This document shows positions 46,847-63,230 of a stretch of DNA of 64,000 bases, piece by piece. Position 1 is the stretch's first letter; every line of letters begins with the position of its first letter. The position numbers and the translations under genes were made by a program. Origin of the DNA: Pardosa pseudoannulata. Its lineage: Eukaryota > Arthropoda > Arachnida > Araneae > Lycosidae. A model generated the notes under the pieces. That model was not told the origin of the DNA. It saw nothing but the letters and a program-made list of their open reading frames with translations, and ran no database searches. Location of the stretch: contig CM063506.1 of NCBI GenBank assembly GCA_032207245.1, positions 36,374,742 to 36,438,741 of the forward strand, read 5' to 3'.

Positions 46847-49800
46847 AGTTTCACTCTTACATATTTTGAACGTACTGTCTGTCCATCACAAAAATAGCTT
46901 CCGCTAACATGACCACGCTTGTTACTGTCTAAATAAGACTTGGAAATCAAGAGAAAGCCCTCTAATTTCATTTAATGAATGCCTTAATGACATATTGGTA
47001 ATTTTTTAATTACTATTATACTTTATAAAATATCTATGTAGACTATTTTATAAGCTATTTTGAGCTAGACAGACAATATTATTAAAATTTTCTTAAAATA
47101 AACTACTAAAAGTCAATGCATTTTATCAAATATATAAATTATAATAATGTTCAGCATTTGAAATGTTTACAATAAATATTTGAAAGATATATATTTAAAT
47201 TAACAGAATATAATACTTCTTATTATTTTGATAAAAAAACATTGTAAAATCAAATAAAGATTAAATTCAAAACTCTTTATTTAGCTAAAATAAAACTTAA
47301 AGATAACCATGCTCGCAAATATTTTTAAATGCTTTATCAAGTTGTTGTGAAATAGATTGGAAATATAAACAAGTAAAAGGAAATATAAACATGTAAATAA
47401 AATACAGATATGTGAATGTTTGTTAAATTTCATCAAATTAAAAGCAGAACTTTTACTAAGTACTTGAATAAGATATTTTGGATTTACACAGAAAATATGT
47501 AAAACAAATCACATAAACTTGCATAAAAATAAACATATATTTAATATAAATTCGTTGAAGAAAAATAATGGTAATATTCAAATATACTATTTATTTACAA
47601 CCAATCAAGCACTTTATCAAGTAGGAAAAAAATTAATTTAATAATATGAACTTATTTAATTCCTTAATAAATTTATTTAAAGCCTTTTCAATGCATTCAT
47701 AATATCATCAAAACATCTTCAATTAAATCAAACCAACAATTTAAACTTCTTTTATAACAGGAAATTCATATAACAATTAATGTGTACCAGTGTACCACGA
47801 TACTTACTTTTTCATAAATTCAATTATAATTTTATAATGTATAAAGTCAACACTATAAGAAGACACCGGTTATTCAAAACTCAACTTCTGTTTAGACCAT
47901 AATTTTATTCCATTCAGTAACAGTAATTTTTTTCTGTATCAGAAATTTTAGTGTTAATCGTGATACAAACATGGTCGGTTACATAAAACTTTATAGTTAA
48001 TCACTATAAAAATTCAAGTTTAGTTAATTTTCTAAAGTACCATAGAATAAAACTAAAACAGGGAAAGCAATTTAATCATTACATTAAACAGCTCTAATTT
48101 TTTTTAAAAAATTTTCTATTAGGAAGCTAGAATAAAATACCTTATAACACATTCACGAATTCCGTGAAACTGAAATCAAATCAATGGTGTATTGTTTAAA
48201 ACTGCATGTTGAATCTATTTTTAATAGCGCTAGTTTCTTGATTTAGGAATTTCTATTAAATGGTGAAAGCAAATAAGCAAAAAGTGACAGTTACGAAAAA
48301 TGTATAACCGTAATTATTTATCAGTAATTAGTGTTTCCTATCACTGTAGACAATGCTAAAAGTACTAATAAGATTTTCGTTACTTTACCTGTAAATTAAC
48401 ATGTGACTGAAAAATATTAGTAATGACTGAAATACGGATAAATATACAATTTAACTTTATGTAGTTAGAGGAATATCAAACAAGAAAAAATCTGAAAAAA
48501 ATGAAAAACAACTAAAAAATTATAAAAGAGAAACTTAAAAATTAGAATTATTATGAATTAGGGTTAAAAGAAAGTCTGAGAATGTAATAAAATAGGTTAT
48601 TAACCTCTTTAAAATAAGAAGAATTTTTTCATACCACGGGAATTCAATATTGCTTTTTGTCTTCATTAAGAACTTTCACTTTTATAAATAAGGATATATT
48701 ATTAGTGTGATATGGGAGGACCTTGGGTTAAAATTAAATCTTCTAACAAAACTAAATTAGCTAATTTTAGACTAAAGCAAGACAACAAGTTCTTTAGATA
48801 TGTAAAAAACTAATAATTTTTGCTCGTATGTTATATGTAAAGAACTAATGAGTTTTATATTAATCTAGAAGAGCAGAAAAACTTTTTTTCTACATTTTTT
48901 TCTTTGGTGATATTTTTAAAATACTGCGCAATGCTAACGAATTCAAATTTTATTACAGGCATGAAAAATGGGTATTGATTTAACATTCTTTCAGTAATTA
49001 TATGAGATATAATTACCGAAAGAATATAATAATATAATTGAATGTTAAATCATATATTTGATTTAACATTCTTTCAGTAATTATTTGCACAAAAGTTTTC
49101 AGTGATTTTTGTATGCCAACTTAATAAAAGAGCCTTAAACTAATGGTATAGGGAATATATATTTTTATTTATTAGTTTTATTTTTAAGCATTACTTTCAT
49201 TAAAACTATTAGTGTGTAAATGTTTATAACTAACACTTTACATGGATTATCATATCTTTCCTCATTTTCTTCAACGTTTCCGAGTATTTCACATTCTATA
49301 TTGTATAATATTTGATAAATTTTAAACGTAATTATCATTCACACATTTTAATTAAAATATTAATTAACTTTTAATTAAATGATATTTTATGACAATTTTT
49401 TTAAAAATTAAATGATGAAATTTTTCCAATATAGGAAATTTCAAAAACTTTTTTAAGTATATCATTGGATAAAGCTCATATATCAGATAATTCAAGTTGA
49501 CAGTATATCTATATATAATATCATTAGATCTTAGCAAAACATATACGGAATTAAGACATTATTTGCTATTTTTAAAGCGTCATATTATAGTATTTTTACA
49601 TCCTATTTATTTATTGCTATATACATTAACGATACTATTAACAATAAGTAGGGAAGTTAAGTGGTCATAATATATTTAGAAACGAGAATTTTTTATTACA
49701 TAACAAACAGTTTTGTATTATTTCATATAAAATAAAAAAGTTATATTATTTTTAGAAAATAAAATTCCTCCATTATTTGCAATGGATTTAAATATCTTAT

Positions 49801-50572
49801 CTAAATATGGATTTCAATATAGTACTATGCATAGTTTAGTCCTATGAACATGTGACTTAAAAATATGCCATTTTATTACGAAATTTTTAAAAGGAGTCCG
49901 TTAGCTGTATTTGAATTTTTTAAGCTCTAGTGTTAATACAACAAAGAAAAATTAACTCTCAATCGACTGTGAAAGTTTGTACGAAAAGAGCCATCTTTTA
50001 ACTTCGGGTTTTCAGAAAACGAAAATTATAAAATAGAAGATGAAATATATTTTAAAAATCAGCATAAAACGATTAAAACTTAAAATTTCTTTATGTGATT
50101 ATCTCTCCCTGTTGTACTAACAGTCCTCAAAGATATAAAAAAATATGTTTGGATTTTCTACTTCGAATGATTTAAAATTAATTTTGTAGAAAATTATAAT
50201 TTTTTAATCGATTACACAAGAAAAGTTCTTTCTTTTTTAGAATACCTTTGATGTTTTAGAATCTGCTTAATATAATTTTTCGCAGCGAAAATATATATTG
50301 GTTCGCTGGTACACGTTTCAGTGAAATGAAATTAAAAACCTGTTTAATATTATTTTGCCTTTTTCATATATTTTTAAAACTTTTGATCATTTTTTTTTAT
50401 TCGAAGAAAATCTCATAGTCATATATATTGAAATGTTCGTAAATCTTGTATACTATAGTAATAAATGATAATAAGTTTGTATTTGTGGGTTTGTTATATT
50501 TTAATATTATTTTAGATTAATTATTTAATATTTTAGAATATTTTATTGATTAAGGTTTATTTCATTTAATAT
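46847..50572. other. AT-rich DNA upstream of the neuropeptide coding region
   Basis: It may contain the 5' UTR exon and promoter, but none can be named from sequence. A 25-bp direct repeat (GATTTAACATTCTTTCAGTA...) occurs at 48977-49001 and 49060-49084 with an inverted part between them. No transposon ends were found. Confidence 0.45.
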
Positions 50573-51205
50573 ACGCTTAGTTTGTGACTCTGTCATTTTG
50601 ATTTTTCCTTTAACGTTATCAAATGTAAACTTTGACCCTTCTGCGCTATTTTGGTAATTATGTCATTTATTTTCTGTGTGATAATATTAAAATAATACTT
50701 TTCAGATCATTTTTTAATAATCTTTAAGAGAATGTTTCTTAAGAAAATTCATAAATATAATCTTTGATTTATTGTTTCTTTATCCATTGCTTCTGTTTAG
50801 TTTGTGACTCTGTCATTTTGACTTCTCCTTTCACATTGTCAAATGTAAACTTTGACTCTTCTTTCCTGATTTGTTAAATATGTCATTTAATTTCTGTGTA
50901 AAAACAATTAAACAATTCTTTTCAGATCATTTTTTAATAATCTGTTAAGAGAATTTTTCTTAAGAAAATTCATAAATATAATCTTTGATTCACAGTTTCT
51001 TTATCCATTGCTTCTGTTTAGTTTGCGACTCTGTCATTTTGACTTCTCTTTTAACATTTTCAAATGTATATTTTCACTCTTCTTTCTTATTCCGTTAATC
51101 ATGTAATTCATTTTCTGTGTAAAAATGCTTTTCAGATAATTTTTAATAAGCGTATTTTTTCTTAGGAAAATTCATAAATATAACCTTTGATTCATTGTTC
51201 TTCTC
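50573..51205. repeat. Tandem array, three units of about 220 bp
   Basis: TTTGTGACTCTGTCATTTTG or a one-base variant occurs at 50581, 50801 and 51022. Units share TCAAATGTA, TTTCTGTGT and AAAATTCATAAATATAA. The third is slightly shortened. Confidence 0.88.
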
Positions 51206-52448
51206 AAGCAACATTTTAACATACATAACATTTGTAATGATACAAACAATATTTAAACCCTATTCCAATTTAATATAAGTCACATTTTAATTCAACATTT
51301 AAATTTATATTCATGGAGATGATTAAAATCGTTAGAAAAATTTGTAGACAGTGTATACACTATCAGAAAAATAAATATACTTATCCACCATATAATGTTT
51401 AAATTTTACGTACATTAAATGTTTTGTTTTGATGAAAACCATTCAGCTTCAATTTGATAAAAAAATTTCTAATCTACTTATTCAAAATTTTATCTAAAAA
51501 AATTAAATTATTTTTTTTATTTCGTGTAAATATTTTGTATTTAAATATATATGTTTCATAAAGTAACAGTTATTTTAAAGACTGGTTTTAAAAACTGAAC
51601 CAAATTTTTCTACCATAATGTATCAAACAAAAGAAGGCTATAATGACTTCTTGATTGGGAAAGGTATTCCGTTATTTTAATGATATTTCCATTAGAAAAA
51701 TATTGACCTAGTACTCACATCCTCTTAATCAGTCAATATGTGTGTTAACAAATATTGAAGAACGTTCATTGTTTAATCCAATTACATAAGAGTACAGACA
51801 AAAATATGGTTAATCTTTCAAATAATTTTAAAGGAAAACATAATATTACAGCAAGGGGAATGCAGCAGTTTTAGTAAGATATTTATGATTATTTATTTCA
51901 TTTGAATTTAGAGATAGAACCTAAATATTTAAAGATTATTCATAAAATGTACTATATTTTGTATTTAAAGTAAATTAGAAGATTTTAGATCAATCCGTTA
52001 ATGGGCTCTAGTTTCGTAACTACTCTAAAAATTTTAAAATTGTAGGTCAGTTAAGTCACAATCTTTTTAAATTATATTCAATTTACCTTCTATAGATTCT
52101 GTATGTCGTCGGAATTTGGTAAATGGATGAGAAGGATTTTCCTGATTGGTTAGATAAAAATTAAATTAAATTTATTTTTTGAGAAACAATTGAAAACTGA
52201 AAACAGTCTCGAGTTTTTATACATATTTTCTGCTATTTTTATTGTTACTGAGCTGATGTTATTTTATTGCTATTATTTTAACTCACGGAAGTCTTAGTTT
52301 TCAAATTTTATGCATAATATCTAATCATATATTGTATATCTTCCACTGTTGTTTCAGAAATTCTCTATTTTAGGACCGTGGAAAATTCAAATATTTCATC
52401 TGAATATTCTTTATATTGGGATGTTGAGAAATATTTTCGTAAAATTAA
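51206..52448. other. AT-rich DNA, nothing recognised
   Basis: No feature recognised. Confidence 0.4.
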
Positions 52449-52976
52449 AACACAATAAAATAAACAAGTCTTATTGTTTTGTTTTGTTTGATGATACAAC
52501 TTTTGCAACACGATAGCTAATAAGACTAATAATATAATTTTTAATTCTAAATTTTTGACAATACAAATATTTTTTATGAATACTGATTAGTATATTGCAA
52601 AATTTAAATGAGTTATACTTAAAGTTCAAGTGATAAATAAACTTAGTTTTCACTTTTTGACCTGTAACCGAATGTTTAAAGATTATTAACGTATCGTACA
52701 ATTAAAAACGACAGTAACGATAGTAAAATTAAAAAACAATAAAATAAACAAGTCTTATTGTTTTGTATTTTTTGATGGTACAATTTTTGCAACACGAGAG
52801 CTAATGAGACTAATAAATTAATTTTTAATTCTGAGACATTTTGACATTAAAAATATTTTTTATGAATAGTGTTCAGTATATTGCAAAATTTAAATGTATT
52901 ACACGCAAAGTTCACTTGATAAATTAACTTTATTTTCACTTTTTGACCTGTAACCGAATGTTTAAAGATTATGCAT
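52449..52976. repeat. Tandem duplication, two units of about 284 bp
   Basis: ACAATAAAATAAACAAGTCT starts at 52452 and 52736, and both copies end with TGACCTGTAACCGAATGTTT. The minus-strand frame 52701-52471 covers most of copy 1 but has no feature. Confidence 0.85.
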
Positions 52977-53690
52977 GAAGTTAGGACATCTCCTATTTAT
53001 ATTTAATAATAACACATTTCATTATTCAAACTTTCATTATCAAACCCTTCCTAGAATTTACAATTAATAAAATCTGGACTTAATCCAACCCCTGTTTTTT
53101 CCTTTTCAAATCTCGGTTTTAACATTTCTCTGAAAGGCTTTAAAACTAATTCTTTATGTTCAAGTTTTGAAAATTAATTTTAATAAAGTGTTCATATGAA
53201 TAAATTGATGAGTTTAGCTTCGAAATTTAAATTAATTAGCAATTATTCAGGTGAGATTAACAGCTCTAGTAATATTTTTCTCCCTAATGTATTTTTATTC
53301 GTCCTTAGATTAGTTTTCCAGTAATAAAGAATAATCGAATTACAAAACTAGTTTTTATGAATCTCGAGAGATTTTAACACATTTCGTAATAATATTTTTG
53401 AGAATCCTGTTTACTGGCATTTAATTGAATTTGTTTAGAGAAGCTTTTAAATTGCATTCGAAGAAAGGGTTTAAAGGAATTTTAATGTTCTTAAAAAGTT
53501 GCTAGGAAGAAGATTTGAAAAAGAGTGCTGTAGAAATCGTTTGAAAGTGAAGGAAGTGTTTATATGTGTTAAACTGTGCATAAAAGTTTGTAAATAATAT
53601 TTTGATTTTCGAGTTATTGAACATTTCTTTCTCTGACTTGTCAAATATACTGCAACGTTATGTTGGACAGAGAAGCACTTGAAAATTCTC
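52977..53690. other. AT-rich DNA, nothing recognised
   Basis: The minus-strand frame 53707-53471 has no recognisable feature. Confidence 0.4.
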
Positions 53691-54189
53691 AGTTTTGTAA
53701 TTAACACCCGATAAAAATCGTTAAAAATCTAAATAAAAATTTAATATATCTAACAAATTATTAGTTATCAAAGTACTTTTCTGCAAAAAAGTAATAATAA
53801 TAAAAAATTAATTATAATAATAAATTAAAATTGGTGGAGAAATCCCTGAAAATTTTCTCTTTGTAATTAACTAACCGATGAAAAATCTTTTAAAAGCTAA
53901 ATAAAAATTAAATATTTCTGGCAAATTATTTACTAACAAAGTATGCTTCTACAAAAAAAATTCCTCAATTAGAATAGAAAAATATATTTATTTTAGTGAG
54001 CTTCTATTCGATTTATTATGTAGAAAAAGTTTCTGATTGAGTAAGAATAAAATTCTACAAAAAGTTCTACAAAAGGTTCTATAAAGGTTATAATCGCTTT
54101 TCTTTGTTAGAATTTTATTAATGTAGTTTATTAAAATATCAGAAGAAGAGGGCATTCACATTTCTGTTGATTTGAAATACAGATGTATA

Positions 54190-54342
<153 letters not shown>

Positions 54343-54791
54343 AAAGAATTTATTTTCTAATATATTCAGTATGACAGTACTTTTAGTGAACCCTCATATT
54401 ATATTTTGATTTACGTCACTGGTAATAAAACATTATAATTGGTAGAAAACCCCCTGAAAATTGTCTCTGTAATTAACAACCGATGAAAAATCTTTTAAAA
54501 GCTAAATAAATATTAAATATTTCTGCCAAATTATTTGCTATCAAAGTATTTTTCTACAAAAAGAAAATCCACAATTAGAATATAAAAATACATTTATGTT
54601 AATTATGCGAGTTTTTATGCGATTTATTATGTATTAAATGTTTCTGATTGGTTAAGAATAAAATTCTACAAAATGCTTTATAAAGGTTATAATAGCCTTT
54701 CTTTGTTAGAATTTTATTATTAAAAGTATTAATATAATTTATTAAAATACCGAAAGAAGAGGGTATTCACACATTTCTGTAACGAATTGAA

Positions 54792-55100
<309 letters not shown>

Positions 55101-55106
55101 ATATAT

Positions 55107-55345
55107 AGGGAGTCCTTGAAAAACACAAAGTCGAAAGTTCAATGACAAAAACATTTATTTCTTTGACGAAACGCACAATTTACACAAAGTAACAATTAAA
55201 TAACAAGCGGGGTTGTCTTTAACACAGCATCATCTTACGCTGTCACACTCACACTCGCCTCTGCCTGCGTTCGTGCGAGAGACAGATGGCACTCTCTCAA
55301 CAACAGTAGAATGGGTGCAAATACGAACCCCAGATTTATATATAG
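55107..55345 (-). mobile_element. GC-richer insertion, LTR-like, copy 1
   Basis: About 240 bp sharply different in composition, bounded on both sides by TA-rich sequence. On the minus strand it contains AATAAA (about 55158) followed by about 45 bp to GGACTCCC, like the 3' part of an LTR or a short retroelement. No inverted ends or target duplication can be read against the TA background. An identical-looking copy is at 57772-58011. Confidence 0.4.
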
Positions 55346-55808
55346 TATATATTAAAGAATTTATTTTCTAAAATATTCAGTATGACAGTCCTTTTGGTAA
55401 ACCATCCTATTATATTTTTATTTACTTCACTGGTAATAAATTATTATAATTGGTAGAGAAACACCTCAAAATTGTCTCTTTGTATTTAACAACCGATGAA
55501 AAATCTTTTAAAAGCTCAATAAAAAGTTAATATTTCAGGGAAATTATTTGCTATCAAAGTATTTTTCTACAAAAAACAATGCACAATTAGAAGAGAAAAA
55601 TACAATTATTTCAGCAGCTTTTATTTGATTTATTATGTAGTAGAAGTTTCTGGTTGATTAAGAATAAAATGCTACAAAATGCTCTATGAAGGTTATAGCC
55701 TTTTAATGTTAGAATTTTATTCTTAAAAACATTAATGTTGTCATTTTATGTAATTTATTGAAATATCAAACAAGAGGGTATGCACACATTTCTATAACGA
55801 TTTGGAAA

Positions 55809-56240
<432 letters not shown>

Positions 56241-57463
56241 GTAAAATTTTATTTTCTAATATACTCATATACTCAGTATGATAATCCTTTTTTGAACCAT
56301 CATATTACGTTTTAATTTACTTCACTGGCAATAAAGCATTTTAATTGGTTGAAAAACCCTTGAAAATTGTCTCTTTGTAATAAACCACCAATGAAAATTC
56401 TTTTGAAAGCTAAATAAAAAGTTGCTATTAAAGTATTTTTCTGCAAAAATAATCCACAATTAGAGTGGTAAAAAATACACCAGCATAATGAGATTAGTCT
56501 AACTAGGAATTGATGAATTATAAATTAATTTTTTAATCATTTGATCACAGTATATATTTATTTGAAAAGTCTTCAAATCTAATGATAATGTAACACAATT
56601 TTCAAAGAAACATCTTCCAATGTTCTCTGTATATTTACTTAATAAATCTTGAAAAATCAGTTAATGGCAAAAAAATGAAAAATTTCGGGTGATATAGTTC
56701 TTCTCGAACCTTTTCTCTATATAATTTTCATAGAAGAGAAAATAAACCAGAATAATTAAATTATCTACAAACTCTTTTTTAAATGTGTATACTAATATGA
56801 GAAATAATTGCATCACATTTGAAAGAAAAGTACTAAATTGCGGATTTTATCAAAAGGAATTTTTTCACCGTTACGTATAAAAAGTTTCAAAAATTTGAAA
56901 AAAGTAACAATTAACCTTTTTGAAAAATTTAAAAAAGTTTATATGAATCGTGAATTAGTACAATTGTTTCTGCTTCAACGAAGTTACAATCATCATACCT
57001 GTTAATAAATTGAAACTAATAATGTTGAACAAATTAACCATTTTTATGTCTTCTTTTTTGAATTAATAAAACAAGTCTGAAACTTTTTACCTAACAAAAG
57101 TATCATAAAAATCATTTTTCAAATTACCATTAATTCAAAAAAAAATTATAGAACAAAAATTGGCATCCTCTACTGGAATAAAATAAGGAAAATACATAAT
57201 AATTTTCTCCTTTTGAAAAAATCTTTTAATTTCCTTAGACAATTTAAAAATTACGTTAAGGCATTAGAAATTTTGACGTGAGGTATTAATTTTAAAAATT
57301 AAATAAAAATAGTACTATCTTTATATTAAAATTCTACAAAATGCTTTATAAAGGTTATAATAGCCTTTCTTTGTTAGAATTTTATTATTAAAAGTATTAA
57401 TATAATTTATTAAAATACCGAAAGAAGAGGGTATTCACACATTTCTGTAACGAATTGAAATAC

Positions 57464-57755
<292 letters not shown>

Positions 57756-57771
57756 TTATATATGAATATAT

Positions 57772-58011
57772 AGGGAGTCCTTGAAAAACACAAAGTCGAA
57801 AGTTCAATGACAAAAACATTTATTTCTTTGACGAAACGCACAATTTACACAAAGTAACAATTAAATAACAAGCGGGGTTGTCTTTAACACAGCATCATCT
57901 TACGCTGTCACACTCACACTCGCCTCTGCCTGCGTTCGTGCGAGAGACAGATGGCACTCTCTCAACAACAGTAGAATGGGTGCAAATACGAACCCCAGAT
58001 TTATATATAGT
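57772..58011 (-). mobile_element. GC-richer insertion, LTR-like, copy 2
   Basis: The counterpart of 55107-55345, carried along by the 2.67-kb duplication, so it does not count as an independent insertion. Confidence 0.4.
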
Positions 58012-58369
58012 ATATATTAAAGAATTTATTTTCTAAAATATTCAGTATGACAGTCCTTTTGGTAAACCATCCTATTATATTTTTATTTACTTCACTGGTA
58101 ATAAATTATTATAATTGGTAGAGAAACACCTCAAAATTGTCTCTTTGTATTTAACAACCGATGAAAAATCTTTTAAAAGCTCAATAAAAAGTTAATATTT
58201 CAGGGAAATTATTTGCTATCAAAGTATTTTTCTACAAAAAACAATGCACAATTAGAATAGAAAAATACAATTATTTCAGCAGCTTTTATTTGATTTATTA
58301 TGTAGTAGAAGTTTCTGGTTGATCAAACAAGAGGGTATGCACACATTTCTATAACGATTTGGAAAAGAT

Positions 58370-58825
<456 letters not shown>

Positions 58826-61800
58826 AGGTAAAATTTTATTTTCTAATATACTCATATACTCAGTATGATAATCCTTTTTTGAACCATCATATTACGTTTT
58901 AATTTACTTCACTGGCAATAAAGCATTTTAATTGGTTGAAAAACCCTTGAAAATTGTCTCTTTGTAATAAACCACCAATGAAAATTCTTTTGAAAGCTAA
59001 ATAAAAAGTTGCTATTAAAGTATTTTTCTGCAAAAATAATCCACAATTAGAGTGGTAAAAAATACACCAGCATAATGAGATTAGTCTAACTAGGAATTGA
59101 TGAATTATAATTTAATTTTTTAATCATTTGATCACAGTATATATTTATTTGAAAAGTCTTCAAATCTAATGATAATGTAACACAATTTTCAAAGAAACAT
59201 CTTCCAATGTTCTCTGTATATTTACTTAATAAATCTTGAAAAATCAGTTAATGGCAAAAAAATGAAAAATTTCGGGTGATATAGTTCTTCTCGAACCTTT
59301 TCTCTATATAATTTTCATAGAAGAGAAAATAAACCAGAATAATTAAATTATCTACAAACTCTTTTTTAAATGTGTATACTAATATGAGAAATAATTGCAT
59401 CACATTTGAAAGAAAAGTACTAAATTGCGGATTTTATCAAAAGGAATTTTTTCACCGTTACGTATAAAAAGTTTCAAAAATTTGAAAAAAGTAACAATTA
59501 ACCTTTTTGAAAAATTTAAAAAAGTTTATATGAATCGTGAATTAGTACAATTGTTTCTGCTTCAACGAAGTTACAATCATCATACCTGTTAATAAATTGA
59601 AACTAATAATGTTGAACAAATTAACCATTTTTATGTCTTCTTTTTTGAATTAATAAAACAAGTCTGAAACTTTTTACCTAACAAAAGTATCATAAAAATC
59701 ATTTTTCAAATTACCATTAATTCAAAAAAAATTATAGAACAAAAATTGGCATCCTCTACTGGAATAAAATAAGGAAAATACATAATAATTTTCTCCTTTT
59801 GAAAAAATCTTTTAATTTCCTTAGACAATTTAAAAATTACGTTAAGGCATTAGAAATTTTGACGTGAGGTATTAATTTTAAAAATTAAATAAAAATAGTA
59901 CTATCTTTATATTAAATATGCACAATAAAAATTGTACACAATAAATTTCAGTTGAGTCATCATATTACGTTTTGATTTATTTCACTGGTAATAAAACATT
60001 TTAATTGGTAGAGATATCCTTGAAAATTGTCTCTTTGTATTTAATATACGATGAAAAATCTTTCAAAAGCGAAATAAAAAGTTAATATTTCTGGAAAATT
60101 GTTTGCTATCAAAGTATTTTTCTAATGGAAAAATTCATTTAGAGAGGCAAAAAATACACCAGCATAATTAAATGGATCTATCTGGGAATAGAAGAATTGT
60201 AAAATAATTTTTTAATCATTTGGTCCCCCTATTTATTTATTTGAAAAGACTTCCAGTCTACTGATAATGTAACACAATTTTCAAAGAAACATCTTCCAAT
60301 GTTCTCTGTATATTTACTTAATAAGCCATGAAAAATCGGTTAATCGCAAAAAAGTTAATATTTGGGGCAAATTATTTCTTGTCAAACCTTTTCTCTAAAT
60401 AAATTTCATTGATGAAAAAATAAACCAGAATAATTAAATGATCTACAAACTCTTTTAAAACGAATATACTAAAATGAGAAATAATTGCATCACATTCGAA
60501 AAGAAGTACTCAACTGCGGATTTTATCAAAAGGAATTTTTTCACTCCTATACATAAAAAGTTTCCAAAATTCTAAAAAAAAAAAACGTATCAATTAACAG
60601 TATTGAAAAATTGGAAAAAGTTCATATGAATCAGGAATTAGTACAATTGTTTTTTCTTCAGATAAGTTAAAATTATTGTACCTGTTAATAAATTGAAATT
60701 AATAACATTGAACAGTTTAAGCATTTTTATGTATTTCTTTTTGAATTAATAAAAGAAGTCTGAAAAGTGTTTGTCTTACAACATTATCACAAAAATTATT
60801 TATTCCTTATTTTTAAAATTACCATTAATTCGAAAAAAATACAAAGAATAGAAAATTGGCATCCTCTAATGAATAAAATATAGAATAAATAGAATTTATA
60901 TATAGAATAATAAAATATAGAAAATTCATAATAATTTTCTCATTTTGCAGCAATCTTTTAATTTGCCTAGACAATTTAAAAATTACCTTAAGGTATTAGA
61001 AATTTTTAGGTGAGGTATTTATTTCAAAAATTAAATAGAAATTTTAATATCTTTATATTAAATATGAACAATAAATATTGTACACAATAAATTTCTGTTG
61101 AGCCATCATATTATGGTTTTATTTATTTCACTGGTAATAAAACATTTTAATTGGTAGGGAAACCCTCGAAAATTGTCTCTTTGACATACGATGAAAAATC
61201 TTTCAAACACTAAGTAAAAAGTTAATATTTCTGGAAAATTATTTGCTATCAAAGTATTTTTCTGAAAAAAAGAGAGAATTGTAAAATAATTTTTTAATTA
61301 TTTGATCACCCTATTTATTTATATCAAAAGACTTCCACTCTACTGATAATGTAACACAATTTTTAGAGAAACATCTCACAATGTTCTCTGTATATTTACT
61401 TAATAACCCATGAAAAATCAGTTAATGGCAAAAAATGTTAATATTTGGGGATAATTAATTTTTTGTCAAAACCTTTCGCTATACAAATTTCATAGAAGAA
61501 AAAATAAACCAAAATAATTAAATGATCTATAAACACTTTTTAAACGAATATATTAAAATGAGTAATAATTGCATCACATTCGAAAGAAAAGTACTAAATT
61601 GCGGATTTTATCAAAAGGAATTTTTTCGCTGTTACGTATAAAATGTTTCAAGAATTCGAAAAATGCATCAATTAACAGCATTGAAAAATTTAAAAAAGTT
61701 TATATTAATCAAGTATTAGTACAATTGTTTTCCCTTCGACGAAGTTGAAATCATCACACCTCTTAATAAATTGAAACTTATAACGTTGAACAAATTAAAA

Positions 61801-63230
61801 ATTTTTAAGTCTTCTTTTTTTTTGAATTAATAAAACAAGTTTGAACTTTTGCCTGACAAAAGTATCACAAAAATCATTTATTTCTTATTTTTCAAATTGC
61901 ATTAATTAGAAAAAAATACAAAGAATAGAAAATTGGCATCCTCTACTGGAATAAAATATAAAAAATACATAATAATTTTCTCATTTTGTAATAATCTTTT
62001 AATCTGTCTAGACAATTTAAAAATTACCTTAAAGCATTATAAATTTTTAAGTGAGGTATAAATTTTGAAAATTAAATAGAAATTGTAATATATTTATATT
62101 AAATATGCACAATAAAAATTGTACACAATAAATTTCAGTTGTGTCATCATATTACGTTTCGATTTATTTTTCACTGGTTATAAAACATTATAATTGGTAG
62201 AGAAACCCTTGAAAAGTTTTTCTTTGTATTTAATATACGATGGAAAATCTTTCAAACGCGAAATAAAAAGTTAATATTTCTGGAAATTTATTTGCTATCA
62301 AAGTATTTTTCTAAAAAAAAATCAAAAATTCCTCAATTAGAGTGGTAAAAAATACACCAGCATAATTAAATGGGTTTAACTGTGAATACAAGAATTATAA
62401 AATAATTTTTAAATCATTTGATCACCCTATTTATTTATTTGAAAAGTATTCCAGTCTACTGATAATGTAACACAATTTTCAAAGAAACATCTCCCAATGG
62501 TCTTTGTATATTTACTTAATAACCCATGAAAAATAAGTAAATGGCAAAAAATGTTAATATTTGGGACGAATTATTTCTTCTCAAACCTTTTCTCTATATA
62601 ATTTTCATAGAAGAAAAAATAAACCAGAATAATTAAATGATCTACAAACCCTTTTTAAACGAGTTTATTAAAAGGATAAATAATTGCATCACATTCGAAA
62701 GAAAAGTACGAAATTGCGGAATTTATCAAAAGGAACTTTTTCAATGTTACGTATAAAAAGTTTCAGAAATTCGAAAAAAGTATCAATTAACAGTATTGAA
62801 AAATTGGAAAAAGTTTATATGAATCATGAATTAGTACAATTGTTTTCCCTTCAACGAAGTTAAAATCATCGTACCTGTTAACAAATTGAAACTAATAACG
62901 TTGAACAAATTAAACATTTTTATGTCTTCTTTTTTGATTTAATAAAACAAGTTTGAACTTTTGCCTGACAAAAGTATTAGAAAAATCATTTATTTCTTAT
63001 TTTTCTTCAAATTGCATTAATTCGAAAAGAATACAAAGAATAGAAAATTGGCATCCTCTACTGGAATAAAATATAGAAAATACATATTAATTTCCTCATT
63101 TTATAATAATTTTTTAATTTTTCTAGACAATTTAAAAATTACTTGAAGGCATTAGAAATTTTGAAGTGATGCATTAATTTTGAAAATTAAATAGAAATTG
63201 TACTATCTTTACAATAAAAAGTATACACAA

